Assembly: GCA_030532515.1 (NCBI GenBank)
Contig: JAUNKY010000012.1
Location: 1 to 53,106 of the forward strand
Source of the DNA: Actinomycetaceae bacterium
GTDB lineage: Bacteria > Actinomycetota > Actinomycetes > Actinomycetales > Actinomycetaceae
Reading direction: 5' to 3'
DNA length: 53,106 bases
Part shown: positions 43,327 to 52,952 of the stretch, piece after piece
Numbering within the stretch: the stretch's first letter is position 1
Layout of the letters: the number at the start of each line of letters is the position of its first letter
Translations under genes and position numbers: made by a program
Notes under the pieces: generated by a model
Databases searched by the model: none
Told to the model about the DNA's origin: nothing
Seen by the model: the letters and a program-made list of their open reading frames with translations, nothing else

Positions 43327-44685
43327 GTGACCAAATCCGTAAACTCCATGTCACTAGCTGAACTAGATCCCGAAATTGCTGCCGTCTTAGATGCAGAACT
43401 GCAGCGTCAGCGGGACTTCTTAGAAATGATCGCTTCTGAAAACTTCGTACCACCGGCGGTACTGGAAGTTCAGGGCTCAGTATTGACCAACAAGTATGCG
43501 GAAGGTTACCCCGGCAAACGCTACTACGGTGGTTGTGAAGCCGTTGACGTAGCTGAAAACCTGGCAATTGAACGCGCGAAAGAAGTGTTCGGTGCCGCTT
43601 ATGTAAACGTACAGCCTCACGCTGGCTCGCAGGCAAATGCTGCGGTGCTTGACGCGCTGGCAACTCCGGGGGACACGATTCTGGGTCTGTCTTTAGCACA
43701 CGGCGGGCACCTGACCCACGGCATGCACCTAAACTTCTCTGGTCGCCTCTATAAGGCTGCATTTTATGAAGTGAATCCAGAAACCATGCGGATCGATATG
43801 GACGATGTGCGTCGCATCGCGCATGAAGTAAAACCGAAGGTGATTATCGCCGGCTGGTCCGCTTACCCTCGCGTTTTAGACTTTGCAGCTTTCCGTGAGA
43901 TTGCTGACGAGGTCGGCGCCTACCTATGGGTGGATATGGCGCACTTTGCCGGTTTGGTTGCTGCCGGGATTCACCCGAACCCAGTGCCGTTTGCGGATGT
44001 TGTTTCTACCACCGTGCATAAGACGATTGGTGGCCCTCGCTCTGGCATGATTTTGTCCCGCGATGAAGAGCTGGGTAAGAAGCTGAACTCGCGCGTTTTC
44101 CCTGGTAACCAGGGTGGTCCGTTGATGCACGTAATTGCTGCGAAAGCGGTGGCAATGAAGGTTGCGATGACTGATGAGTTTAAGGATCGTCAGCGTCGCA
44201 CTGTAGAAGGCGCCCAGATTATCGCTGAGCGTTTAAACCAAGCGGATGTTAAAGAAGCCGGTATTTCTTTGGTAACCGGTGGTACTGACGTGCACCTGGT
44301 ACTGGTGGATCTGCGTGATTCGGTTTTGGATGGGCAGCAGGGTGAAGACTTGTTGCATTCGATTAACATTACGATTAACCGTAACGCGGTGCCTTTCGAT
44401 CCGCGTCCGCCACGGGTGACTTCCGGTTTGCGTATTGGAACCCCGGCTTTGGCAACCCGCGGTTTCGGCGCTGCAGAATTCACGGAAGTTGCAGACATTT
44501 TGGCTACTGTTTTGGTGCAGGGCACTCGCGGTGAGGTTGACGTGGATGGTTTGCGTGCCCGCGTGAAGGCGCTAACTGACCGTTTCCCTCTGTACCCAGA
44601 AATCGATTTGTTGGGTGCGGAAATCCCGGGTGCAAAAATCCCTGCTGCGGAGAATGATTCTTGCGGTTGCGGAGCTGACGCCTGA
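43327..44685 (+). CDS. glyA: Serine hydroxymethyltransferase
   Basis: A 452-residue PLP enzyme that converts serine plus THF to glycine plus methylene-THF. Hallmarks are [20 protein letters not shown]-type N-terminus, [21 protein letters not shown], and the PLP lysine K232 in [13 protein letters not shown]. The GTG at 43327 is used: GAGAGG lies 6 nt upstream and the frame before it falls in the riboswitch leader. An unusual C-terminal tail ends DSCGCGADA. Its stop overlaps the folD start (TGATG). Confidence 0.96.
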   Translation: MTKSVNSMSLAELDPEIAAVLDAELQRQRDFLEMIASENFVPPAVLEVQGSVLTNKYAEGYPGKRYYGGCEAVDVAENLAIERAKEVFGAAYVNVQPHAGSQANAAVLDALATPGDTILGLSLAHGGHLTHGMHLNFSGRLYKAAFYEVNPETMRIDMDDVRRIAHEVKPKVIIAGWSAYPRVLDFAAFREIADEVGAYLWVDMAHFAGLVAAGIHPNPVPFADVVSTTVHKTIGGPRSGMILSRDEELGKKLNSRVFPGNQGGPLMHVIAAKAVAMKVAMTDEFKDRQRRTVEGAQIIAERLNQADVKEAGISLVTGGTDVHLVLVDLRDSVLDGQQGEDLLHSINITINRNAVPFDPRPPRVTSGLRIGTPALATRGFGAAEFTEVADILATVLVQGTRGEVDVDGLRARVKALTDRFPLYPEIDLLGAEIPGAKIPAAENDSCGCGADA

Positions 44686-45572
44686 TGCGCGCCGGATGGA
44701 ATGGCCCAGCCCAAGCGCTGGATGGTAAGGCGTGCGCCGCGCATATTAAGTCTGAGTTGGCTGAGCGGGTAGCGGCTTTGCGCGCTCGCGGGGTGGTCCC
44801 GGGGTTGGGCACTATTTTGGTTGGCAATGACCCGGGTTCGGCTACTTACGTGGCGGGCAAGCATAAGGATTGTTCCGAGGTCGGCATTGAATCTATTCGG
44901 ATTGATCTGCCAGGTACGGCCACGGAGGAAGAGATTTTAGCGGCGGTAAGGCAGCTAAATGAGGATCCTGCTTGCACTGGCTACATTGTCCAGTTACCAC
45001 TGCCTAAGGGTGTGGATACGAACAAGGTTTTGGAAGCGATTGACCCGGCTAAAGATGCTGATGGCTTGCACCCAACGAATTTGGGGCGCCTGGTTTTGCG
45101 TGTTTCGGAAGAGATTGATTCGCCGCTGCCGTGTACTCCGCGGGCAGTGATTGAATTGATTGAGCGCAACGGCATTTCTTTAGAAGGTAAGGATGTTTGT
45201 GTGGTCGGGCGTGGCACTACGGTGGGGCGTTCGATTGGTTTACTTCTTACTCGCCGCCAGGTGAACGCAACGGTTACTTTAACCCACACTGGCACTGTAG
45301 ATTTGCCGGCAAAGGTGCGTGCTGCTGATGTGGTGGTAGCTGCTGCTGGGGTGGCGGGGATTATCTCTGCTGATATGTTGAAGCCGGGGGCAATCGTTCT
45401 GGACGTAGGTGTTTCACGCGTGGAACAAGATGGTCGTTATCTGCTGGCCGGAGACGTCGCAGATGGCTGTGACGAAGTTGCCGCTTGGGTTTCACCTAAT
45501 CCAGGTGGAGTTGGTCCGATGACTCGTGCGCTGCTATTAGCTAACGTAGTGGAGTCCGCCGAACGTCTCTAA
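44685..45572 (+). CDS. folD: Methylenetetrahydrofolate dehydrogenase / cyclohydrolase
   Basis: A 295-residue bifunctional enzyme turning methylene-THF into 10-formyl-THF. Visible: [20 protein letters not shown] with the catalytic Lys near residue 65, [11 protein letters not shown] near 105, [27 protein letters not shown] (NADP site) near 170 and the closing [14 protein letters not shown]. The start overlaps the glyA stop by one base, so the two are translationally coupled and share the ZTP riboswitch. Confidence 0.96.
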   Translation: MRAGWNGPAQALDGKACAAHIKSELAERVAALRARGVVPGLGTILVGNDPGSATYVAGKHKDCSEVGIESIRIDLPGTATEEEILAAVRQLNEDPACTGYIVQLPLPKGVDTNKVLEAIDPAKDADGLHPTNLGRLVLRVSEEIDSPLPCTPRAVIELIERNGISLEGKDVCVVGRGTTVGRSIGLLLTRRQVNATVTLTHTGTVDLPAKVRAADVVVAAAGVAGIISADMLKPGAIVLDVGVSRVEQDGRYLLAGDVADGCDEVAAWVSPNPGGVGPMTRALLLANVVESAERL

Positions 45573-45581
45573 ACTAACTTT

Positions 45582-45640
45582 AAATGTCCTGTTTGCGCAT
45601 CTGTAGCTGGCTACGCATGCGCAAACAGGACATTTTTGTA
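45582..45640 (+). terminator. folD terminator built on a family C palindrome
   Basis: AAATGTCCTGTTTGCGCAT (45582-45600) pairs perfectly with 45617-45635; an inner GTAG/CTAC helix caps the stem and TTTT follows. The inner GTTTGCGCAT core equals that of the purH downstream repeats while the outer arm differs. Confidence 0.85.
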
Positions 45641-45647
45641 TCTGTTT

Positions 45648-47165
45648 CTAATAGTTAGCCTCTGCCACAGGCTGTAACGGCACCCGCGCGAACAGCACCA
45701 CAGCAAATAAGCCTAAGTACACGCACACCGGAAAAATAACCGTGTTACTGAATTGCGTCAGCCAAGTGCTGGCAAATCCAGCTGACCAAGATTGCACCAA
45801 ATTGTAGATAAAATGCCCTGCTACTAAAGGGAAGAGAAGTTTAGTTCGGTAATAGAACATGACGGTAAAAGTCGCCCAAATCGGCACCCAAAATACGGGG
45901 GTTAATCCCAGATAGAGGTGGATTGAGATACGCAGGAAAACCAGGATTGCCAGTGCTAGTGGCAGGTTCAGCTTGCGGTGGAATAAGAGCAAAGCGGCAA
46001 AGATACCGGAGAAAATAAGCTCTTCCGAGGCGCCGCTGAAAGCCGTTTCGAAAGCGGGTGGAAATTCCCAGAGTTTGTTGAACAGTGGTCTTTGCATTTC
46101 GGGATACGTAGGAAGCCAGTCACTTTGGGGAAACCAAGTGAGGAAAATATTCTGCGGATGGTGAATCACGGGCTGTAGCACGCGGCCAATCCCAATGAGC
46201 CCAGTTATCCCCGTGGTCCAAAGTACACCGGTGTTTAACAAGTTAGTTTGACCGTTTAGATTTACCGCCTGTAAATCGGGGATCTTGAAACCATTAACCC
46301 GAAAGTGCCACCAGAGAGCGGTGGCGGTGATAAGCCCAAAAGTAAAGATGCCAAACAGGGTATTTGGATTTGCACCAAAGACTTCCGCCAGAATTTGATG
46401 GGATTCAAAGAAACTTCCAGTAGCTAAAGCGTAAAGGCTGCTAACTACAAAATATCCCATCGAAAGGGATACATAAACGGTCATAGACCAGAGCAGTGCT
46501 TTGGAAAGCCAACCGTCTTCCCAGGTGTTAGTGAGGTCGATGCGTTTGCGCCTGCCGGTTTTGAAAGTTACTTGCGGAGCAAAGTGGATGACCAGCCAGA
46601 GTGCACCAGCCACTAAAAGAAGGGGAAGAAGCTGCTGATTCCACCAGATTCCGAAAGGCGCTTCACCCGAGTACTGGTGCACCCCCAGATTCGCCGCCAC
46701 ATGTGCTGCCGCTACCGGCACAAACGCCCGTGTTTGCTGATAAAAGCGGGCCAGAAGCAGCGCCCACAGTGGCACACTGAAAAACGCCAGCATACCGACT
46801 GGCAGGTAATAGAGAACACGCGCCAGCACCAGCAGTGCCAAGCCAAACACTGGTTTGAAAGCAGGCAGTTGGCGGGTAAGCAGGATTCCTCCGAGGGCGG
46901 TGAATAAACTTTCTTCAAGAACCGCTGCTATTGCGGACACCGCTAAGGGATGCTGTGGAAGGTATTCGGCAAGTAGTGCGTGAAGTAAGGGGAGCTTTCC
47001 TGGATTATGCCAAGCAGGTAGGGGAGTGAACCCCAGTAGTTGTGCATGTAGTTCCCTGCCGGCAGAGGTGGCGGCAAAGACTATGAAGAGCATTCCTAAG
47101 ATTAAGCCGGGAGTTAGGTAGAGTTGTTTCCCAAGCTTTTTGAGGATATTGTTGGAGTTCGACAT
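45648..47165 (-). CDS. Membrane protein with two CPBP (Abi) protease-like domains
   Basis: A 505-residue protein with about twelve or more membrane helices. Two regions look like CPBP intramembrane protease domains: the first has LEESLF (near residue 84), RVLYYLP and AAHVAANLG (near 156); the second has SEELIFSGIF (near 379), RISIHLYLG and AGHFIYNLV (near 450). The paired Glu-Glu and later His are the presumed metal ligands. A short polar stretch with GRRKRIDL separates the halves. CPBP proteins process prenylated or bacteriocin-related peptides, or act without protease activity; no such peptide gene is nearby. It appears monocistronic. Confidence 0.75.
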   Translation of the reverse strand: MSNSNNILKKLGKQLYLTPGLILGMLFIVFAATSAGRELHAQLLGFTPLPAWHNPGKLPLLHALLAEYLPQHPLAVSAIAAVLEESLFTALGGILLTRQLPAFKPVFGLALLVLARVLYYLPVGMLAFFSVPLWALLLARFYQQTRAFVPVAAAHVAANLGVHQYSGEAPFGIWWNQQLLPLLLVAGALWLVIHFAPQVTFKTGRRKRIDLTNTWEDGWLSKALLWSMTVYVSLSMGYFVVSSLYALATGSFFESHQILAEVFGANPNTLFGIFTFGLITATALWWHFRVNGFKIPDLQAVNLNGQTNLLNTGVLWTTGITGLIGIGRVLQPVIHHPQNIFLTWFPQSDWLPTYPEMQRPLFNKLWEFPPAFETAFSGASEELIFSGIFAALLLFHRKLNLPLALAILVFLRISIHLYLGLTPVFWVPIWATFTVMFYYRTKLLFPLVAGHFIYNLVQSWSAGFASTWLTQFSNTVIFPVCVYLGLFAVVLFARVPLQPVAEANY

Positions 47166-47182
47166 AGTGATTCCCGATCTGC

Positions 47183-47200
47183 AGGCTACTTTAATAGCCT
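47183..47200. promoter_or_regulatory. Short inverted repeat before the CPBP gene
   Basis: AGGCTA and TAGCCT, 6 bp apart, lie 18-35 bp upstream of the start at 47165 where a promoter would be. A possible regulator site. Confidence 0.3.
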
Positions 47201-47270
47201 AACATTGGGCACTGACACAGCTGCTGGTTCTACCCAAAGAAACTTTGAGATACGGCAGAGTCCCCGCCCT

Positions 47271-47330
47271 TTTAATGTGGGAACCGGCGTTCCCGCATTG
47301 GTGAGAGGGCAGACAAACCGGACAAACCGG
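47271..47330. repeat. Family B repeat (inverted orientation)
   Basis: GTGGGAACCGGCGTTCCCGC forms the palindrome; the flanking GACAAACCGGACAAACC is the reverse complement of the T/G-rich tail seen beside the copies near 6610 and 53010, which shows that the repeat unit is longer than the palindrome. Confidence 0.7.
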
Positions 47331-47343
47331 GGGAGGACGCGGA

Positions 47344-48165
47344 TTAGGAGTAGAAAACTCGCAGCGGCGCGTGATCAGAAAAACGCTGATCATAAGCTTC
47401 CGCACGATATACCACGCACTCAGTTGCAGTAGCCGCCAAACCTGGGGTAGCCAAATGATAGTCAATCCGCCAACCAGCGTCATTATCAAACGCCTTCCCA
47501 CGCCAAGACCACCAGGTGTAAGGACCCTGCACATCAGCGCCCGCTAAAGCACGGGAAATATCCACCCAACCGGAAGCCATCCACTTCTCTAAATAGGCGA
47601 TCTCCTCATCCATTACGCCCGCAGACTTATTGTGGTTCCCCTTCCAGTTTTTAATATCCTTCTCGGAACGCACAATATTCAGGTCACCTACCACTACAGC
47701 TTCCTTCCCAGAAGCCAGCAGTTCAGCCATCCGCGCATCAATCAAATCCAGGTGAGCGTACTTTTGATCCATCTTCTCAGTCCCCAGCTCGCCAGAATGG
47801 AAGTACGCGGAAATAACCGTAACCGTGCGAGAACCATCCGTTACATCAACTTCAATCCAGCGCCCGGTATCAACATCAGTTACGTCACCGCCCTCGGGAG
47901 CACCGTAACGAACTGAATCCGCAACCAACTCAACGTGCGAATCGCGACGCACCAACACGGCAACGCCAGCTCGTCCCTTCACCTGGCAGGCGTAACTGGC
48001 TAACTCATAGGAATCTCCCAGCAAACCAGCCAAAATATCGTCCGCGGCCCGCACTTCTTGCAAAGCCAATACATCAGGAGAAACAGCTGCCAAGTAAGCC
48101 GCCATATCACGCTTCATAGCCGCGCGAATCCCATTGACGTTAACAGTAACCAAAGAAAAAGCCAT
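47344..48165 (-). CDS. xthA: Exodeoxyribonuclease III
   Basis: A 273-residue endonuclease/exonuclease/phosphatase-fold enzyme acting at abasic sites in base-excision repair. The metal-binding Glu is in ALQEVRAADDI (near 37), VISAYFHSGE near 115, VGDLNIVRSEKDIKNWKG near 160 and the terminal SDHAPLRVFY. It starts 9 bp after the YihY gene, so the two likely form an operon. Length is normal. Confidence 0.93.
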   Translation of the reverse strand: MAFSLVTVNVNGIRAAMKRDMAAYLAAVSPDVLALQEVRAADDILAGLLGDSYELASYACQVKGRAGVAVLVRRDSHVELVADSVRYGAPEGGDVTDVDTGRWIEVDVTDGSRTVTVISAYFHSGELGTEKMDQKYAHLDLIDARMAELLASGKEAVVVGDLNIVRSEKDIKNWKGNHNKSAGVMDEEIAYLEKWMASGWVDISRALAGADVQGPYTWWSWRGKAFDNDAGWRIDYHLATPGLAATATECVVYRAEAYDQRFSDHAPLRVFYS

Positions 48166-48174
48166 TAGAAAACC

Positions 48175-49488
48175 TTACTTCTGAGGACGTTGCTCACCTA
48201 AAGACCACAGGTCCTTACGCAACTTATCAATCTTAATTTCCAAACTTTCAATCCGCTTACGCAAGCGTAAACCGCGGCGAGAATTCCAAACCGTAGAATC
48301 CAACACCGTCTCAAACGACTCGGGGTCACGGCGCGGATCTCGATCTAAATCACCCGTCATAGTATGACGCGGCCAATCCAAAGTATTCGGCGCACTCATC
48401 GTCACATAGTTAGGCACCATATCACCTTGCATGTGCCCAACCGACTTTGCTGCCCCCGCATAAGGAGGATTCGCCATCCAAGCCGCAATCATCAGTACCA
48501 AACGAGCGATTAAGTTAATCCACAGCATAATCGTAATCACCGTGGCACCAGCTGCCAGAATCGGGTCAGTAACGCTTCCAACCGCCCGCGTCCCTAGGTA
48601 ACGAACCGCTCCAGAAACAAACCCGAGCATTACCGAACCCCAGAACAAATCGCGCGCCGGAACCTTAATACCAGCCACCATTCGCACCAAAATCGCAAAC
48701 ACTACAGCATCTACCGCGAAAGCAATAAACAGGGAAGAGAACTGGAAGAAAAACTCAGAATAACGACCGGAAATCTCTAGGAACTCAACCACCGTGCGAT
48801 ACAGGACCGAAGAAACCACGCCCAGAGCCGCCGTTACCAAAACCCCCAAAGTCAGTAGCAAGAACCCCATGTAATCGCGCATCTGGGCAGTTACCGGCTT
48901 ATCCGGTAAATACACGATCCCAAACATCGACCACAGGGAAGTCTTTAACGCATTCATCACGCGCGATGCCGATAGAACCAAAGAAACTACCGCAATCACG
49001 CTGGCAATATTCACCGGTGAAGCAATAATCAGCGAATCAGGATTAAGCAAACCACCCGGCTCACCCGGAATAACCAACAGACCTGGCATTGCCTTATCAA
49101 TAGCCTGTAGTGTGGATTCACGCAGCGCTTGGTTATCACCCAAAACCGCCATGAAAATCGTCCACCCAATCGCCAATGCGGCCGTGATGGAAAACATTGC
49201 CACATAGGAAATGCCGCCAGCCAGCAGGTGACCACGCTTCATTGAATACCGAGTTAATGCCCGCCCAATACGCGAATACGCGTAAACCTCGTAAAGAGCG
49301 GTTAGTTTTGCTACCAGCCCCTCTTTAGCAAGAGCCTGCTTAAAAGTAGGACCGACTAAGGAAGCTGGATCGGCAGGACGTGGTTCCCACGGTAAAGCCG
49401 GAGGATGAGTAGCAATTACCGAACCAGAGCCCGCAAACTGCGACTGGGCGACCTCGGTAGAGTTAGTGTTAAGGCTATTATCAGACAT
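48175..49488 (-). CDS. YihY/BrkB-family membrane protein
   Basis: A 437-residue protein with about six membrane helices (from about 85 to 330) and polar termini; the segment GHLLAGGISYVAMFSITAAL near residue 85 and WINLIARLVLMIAAWMANP near 315 are typical of the YihY/virulence-factor BrkB family. Function is unknown; a ribonuclease BN role once given to the family is not supported. The C-terminus (about 400-437) is a charged coiled coil (RKRIESLEIKIDKLRKDLW). TATTGT ends 7 nt before the ATG, so the mRNA is predicted leaderless. Confidence 0.85.
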   Translation of the reverse strand: MSDNSLNTNSTEVAQSQFAGSGSVIATHPPALPWEPRPADPASLVGPTFKQALAKEGLVAKLTALYEVYAYSRIGRALTRYSMKRGHLLAGGISYVAMFSITAALAIGWTIFMAVLGDNQALRESTLQAIDKAMPGLLVIPGEPGGLLNPDSLIIASPVNIASVIAVVSLVLSASRVMNALKTSLWSMFGIVYLPDKPVTAQMRDYMGFLLLTLGVLVTAALGVVSSVLYRTVVEFLEISGRYSEFFFQFSSLFIAFAVDAVVFAILVRMVAGIKVPARDLFWGSVMLGFVSGAVRYLGTRAVGSVTDPILAAGATVITIMLWINLIARLVLMIAAWMANPPYAGAAKSVGHMQGDMVPNYVTMSAPNTLDWPRHTMTGDLDRDPRRDPESFETVLDSTVWNSRRGLRLRKRIESLEIKIDKLRKDLWSLGEQRPQK

Positions 49489-49600
49489 ATAACTGACAAT
49501 ACCGGAGTATTCACCAATCCTCCACAGCTCTCAGGGGATCTTGAAAAAAGTGAGATTTCTGCATAAGTAAGCAGGTTGAACCGCGCGCTCCGGCGTGCAA

Positions 49601-49686
49601 AAACCGCGGGGATTAGCCATAACAATATTGCCAGAAACCGCGGGCTATACCGCGAAATACAAAACCGGAAACCGCGGGGATTAGCC
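49601..49686. repeat. Three direct repeats at 34-bp period
   Basis: AAACCGCGGGGATTAGCC occurs at 49601 and 49669, and a variant AAACCGCGGGCTATACC at 49635, each exactly 34 bp apart. The last copy runs into the stop codon of the minus-strand gene at 49681, so it forms the final codons of that gene. Confidence 0.75.
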
Positions 49687-50223
49687 TTCTGTGAAGTTAA
49701 AAAGCGCCCGCGACTGATACACCCCGTCGGGACTAACCTTATCTAAACGGAAACCCGCACAATTCCATTCCGCCATAAAATGCTTACCCAGTTCTTCAGC
49801 CTTATCCATCAGCTCTTCAGAAACCCCGTGTACCAAAGTCACGTGCGGATGGTAGTCGAAGCGACGCGGTTCATCGGTAATACCCGCGCGAATGCGCGCC
49901 TCTAAACTGGTGAGCTGGTGGGCGCCCTCGGAAATATTAAAGAAAACAACCGGAGAAACCGGGCGGAACGAACCCGTCCCCCGCATACAAATCTTAAACG
50001 GGGAAGTGCTCTGCGCAACCGCCTGTAAATGTTCAAACAGTTTTTCCCGGTCCGCGATTTTCACCGCTGTAGGAGGCAGCAAAGTGATATGCGCCGGGGT
50101 GTTAATCCCGTGGTCATCTCCCAGGTGAACGCGCGCTTCAGTCAGCAAACTCATCCACGGTTCCGGGACGGCAATTACTACGCCAATCAGCTCTTCGTCG
50201 TCGGCACAAGCTGGAACGTACAC
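49681..50223 (-). CDS. 2'-5' RNA ligase superfamily protein
   Basis: A 180-residue 2H phosphoesterase-type protein. Both HxT motifs are present: HITLLPP near residue 45 and HVTLVHG near 130. The family includes RNA 2'-5' ligases and cyclic phosphodiesterases; the substrate is unknown. A perfect AAAGGAGGTGA Shine-Dalgarno ends 8 nt before the GTG at 50223, so that start is preferred over the GTG at 50235, which lies inside the site. The gene is divergent from galT. Confidence 0.8.
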   Translation of the reverse strand: MYVPACADDEELIGVVIAVPEPWMSLLTEARVHLGDDHGINTPAHITLLPPTAVKIADREKLFEHLQAVAQSTSPFKICMRGTGSFRPVSPVVFFNISEGAHQLTSLEARIRAGITDEPRRFDYHPHVTLVHGVSEELMDKAEELGKHFMAEWNCAGFRLDKVSPDGVYQSRALFNFTEG

Positions 50224-50431
50224 CGTGGATGTCACCTCCTTTGAGTGAAAAACTATCCGCCAGCGGGGGTGAAATGCTACGGCGGAACGAAAAATCCTGA
50301 CCCTCCTTATTGTTCACACGTTGCCCGCGAATAGCAAACTAATCCTTGTAAACTGACAAATTCGCTACAAATGTTAGGTGGATTTTGCGAAAATATAAGT
50401 AACCGGATAACAGACGCAGAAAGGAATAAAT

Positions 50432-51610
50432 ATGTCCGTGCGCAAAACCGCGATCAAACTTGCAGACGGTCGCGATCTCTTCTACTTCGACGACACAGAA
50501 GAGTATGTAAACGGTACGAAAACTCGTCGCACCGACGACCCACGTCCTTTAACTGACCGCTTCGCCCCCATCGAAGTAGATGGTGAACTAAAGCCGGTCA
50601 CCGCCCCAACTATGCGTAAAGACCCACTCACCGGAGAGTGGATCCCCATGGCCACCCACCGTATGAACCGCACCTTCCTACCCCCGGCAGATGCGAATCC
50701 CTTCGCCCCAGCCCGCCCCGGAGCAGCATTTTCCGATGGAGAAATCCCCGACACCGACTATGACGTAGTCGTTTTTGAAAACCGCTTCCCCTCGCTGATG
50801 GCAGTCCCCGGGCAAACTGACGAAGTTGAATACTTAGACGGGCTGGAACTATTTGAAACCCGCCCCGCTGCGGGACGCTGTGAAGTGATCTGCTTCGGCC
50901 CTAAACTGGAAGAAAACCTGGTGGACATGGGGCATAAGCGCATGCGTACGGTCATTGAAGCCTGGGCGGATCGTACTTTTGAGCTGGAACAGCTTCCCGG
51001 CATCAAACAGGTATTTTGCTTTGAAAACCACGGCAAGGAAATTGGTGTTACCCTTCACCATCCGCACGGCCAGATTTACGCCTACCCTTACGTAACCCCG
51101 CGCACCCAGATGATGCTTAACCAAGCAACCCCATATCGCGCGGAAACTGGGCGGAACCTGGTTAAGGACGTGCTAGCAGCCGAGCTTCGCAGCGGACGAC
51201 GCATCATCGATGAAACTGAGCACTGGGTACTATTTGTTCCCGGCGCCGCCAAGTGGCCGGTACAGATGCAGTTGATGCCAAAGCGTGACGTCTCTGCCCT
51301 GTACGAATTAACTGACGCTGAGAAAGAGGACTTGGCAGATATTTATTTGCGCATGTTGGCCGCGGGCGACAAGTTTTTCGTAGAAGCAGACGGGGTTGCT
51401 ATTGCATTGCCTTACATTGCTGCTTGGCATCAAGCTCCGGTGGGGCAGCACCGTGCTGACCTGCGTTTGCACCTGGACTTCTTCTCAATCTTGCGTTCTC
51501 CTGGCAAACTTAAGTATCTGGCAGGTTCGGAATCCGGCATGGCAGCTTGGATTTCTGACACCACCCCAGAAAAGATCGCAGACCGCCTGCGAGAAGTTTA
51601 CGGGAAGTGA
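50432..51610 (+). CDS. galT: Galactose-1-phosphate uridylyltransferase
   Basis: A 392-residue Leloir-pathway enzyme exchanging UMP between UDP-glucose and galactose-1-phosphate. The active-site triad HPH is in HHPHGQIYAYP with the nucleophile H212; GEWIPMATHRMNRTF near 68-82 and VVFENRFPSL near 110 also fit. GAAAGGA lies before the ATG. galK follows after 4 bp. No galE or galactose regulator is adjacent. Confidence 0.94.
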   Translation: MSVRKTAIKLADGRDLFYFDDTEEYVNGTKTRRTDDPRPLTDRFAPIEVDGELKPVTAPTMRKDPLTGEWIPMATHRMNRTFLPPADANPFAPARPGAAFSDGEIPDTDYDVVVFENRFPSLMAVPGQTDEVEYLDGLELFETRPAAGRCEVICFGPKLEENLVDMGHKRMRTVIEAWADRTFELEQLPGIKQVFCFENHGKEIGVTLHHPHGQIYAYPYVTPRTQMMLNQATPYRAETGRNLVKDVLAAELRSGRRIIDETEHWVLFVPGAAKWPVQMQLMPKRDVSALYELTDAEKEDLADIYLRMLAAGDKFFVEADGVAIALPYIAAWHQAPVGQHRADLRLHLDFFSILRSPGKLKYLAGSESGMAAWISDTTPEKIADRLREVYGK

Positions 51611-51614
51611 AATT

Positions 51615-52838
51615 ATGGTAGTTTTCAACGAGGCATTTACCCTTTCCGAGGGCGCCCGTAAAGTCTCTGAGCTTTTCGAAGCAACTTTCGGATACGCACC
51701 TTCCGCAGTGCATTCTGCTCCGGGCCGGGTCAACGTGATTGGTGAACACACTGATTACAACGGCGGATACGCTTTGCCTATGGCTTTACCACATCGCACG
51801 TATGTTGCGGTTGCCCCCCGCGAGGACCGTACGGTTCGGCTTATTTCCGCGCAAGAATCCGGAGTGCGGGAAGTTTCCTTAGATGAGGTAGATACTTTTG
51901 ACTCCGCGAACCCGGTGGCGGGCTGGCCGGCTTACGTTGTGGGCGTAGCCTGGGCTTTGGAACAGGCGGGCTTTGGGCCGTATCCGGGACTCGATATTGC
52001 AGTGGATTCCTGCGTTCCTTTTGGCGCGGGACTGTCTTCTTCTGCGGCGCTGGAGTGCGCAGTAGCGGCTGCTTGGGACACTTTAGTCGACGGTGGTCTG
52101 CTGGCTTCTGATGCGGGTCGCGCTAACTTGGTAACGGCCTGTGTGCGCGCCGAGAACCAGATTGCTGGTGCTCCTACCGGTGGCATGGACCAGGCAGCTT
52201 CCCTGCGTTGCGGCGAAGGGCACGTTATTTTGTTGGATTGCCGCGATCAATCCGTCACCCACCTGCCCTTTGATTTAGCTGCCTTTGGTTTGGAACTGCT
52301 GGTCGTAGATACGCGCGCGCCACACGCGTTAGTTGATGGGCAGTATGCGGCTCGCCGGGCAGCTTGTGAAGAGGCAGCTACGGCTTTGGGAGTTTCCCTC
52401 CTGGTTGATTTGCCAGCTGCTTCGTACACTGAGTTGCCGGGGTGGGCAGGTTTGTCTGCTGTACATCAAGCGCGCGTGCGCCACGTGGTTTCTGAGATTG
52501 CTCGCACCCGCGAGTTCGCTGATTTGCTGGCCAGCGGTGCGCAGTCGGGTAACTTTGCTTGGGAACGTTTGGGTGAGCTGATGAATGCTTCTCACGAATC
52601 CTTGCGCGTCGATTATGAAGTTACTTGCCCAGAGTTGGACACTATGGTGGCAGCCGCTCGCGGGGCAGGAGCGTTGGGTGCGCGGATGACTGGCGGCGGG
52701 TTTGGCGGTTCGGCAATCGCGTTAGTGCGTTCCGAGGACGTTCCGGCAGTGATTGAAGCAGTGGCTAAGGCTTTTGCAGAAGCAGGCTTTAACGAGCCGC
52801 ATTTCTTACATGCTTCTCCAGCTGCGCCGGCTTTCTAG
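51615..52838 (+). CDS. galK: Galactokinase
   Basis: A 407-residue GHMP kinase phosphorylating galactose. It has APGRVNVIGEHTDYNGGYAL near 37-56, the ATP loop PFGAGLSSSAALE near 135, and MTGGGFGGSAIALV near 360. The ATG at 51615 lies 4 bp after galT; a longer open frame from 51396 overlaps galT and is not real. A CGAGGGCG octamer sits within codons 12-14. Confidence 0.95.
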   Translation: MVVFNEAFTLSEGARKVSELFEATFGYAPSAVHSAPGRVNVIGEHTDYNGGYALPMALPHRTYVAVAPREDRTVRLISAQESGVREVSLDEVDTFDSANPVAGWPAYVVGVAWALEQAGFGPYPGLDIAVDSCVPFGAGLSSSAALECAVAAAWDTLVDGGLLASDAGRANLVTACVRAENQIAGAPTGGMDQAASLRCGEGHVILLDCRDQSVTHLPFDLAAFGLELLVVDTRAPHALVDGQYAARRAACEEAATALGVSLLVDLPAASYTELPGWAGLSAVHQARVRHVVSEIARTREFADLLASGAQSGNFAWERLGELMNASHESLRVDYEVTCPELDTMVAAARGAGALGARMTGGGFGGSAIALVRSEDVPAVIEAVAKAFAEAGFNEPHFLHASPAAPAF

Positions 52839-52952
52839 TAGCGCGTCGTTGCCGGTGACGAGTAGTTTTGCCGGCTAGTAGTTATTGGCGAAGAATAGTT
52901 TTGGGCGGTAAATAGGCCGTTTGGGCGGTTTGTTTACTGTTTGTAACTGGCT

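Noticed and set aside
42260-43762. Long purU frame reaching 43762
   Set aside because: The part beyond 43126 runs antisense to the riboswitch and glyA and is not ACT-like; the leaderless promoter marks the start at 43126.
51396-51614. N-terminal extension of galK into galT
   Set aside because: galT is complete in another frame, and the normal galactokinase N-terminus begins at 51615.
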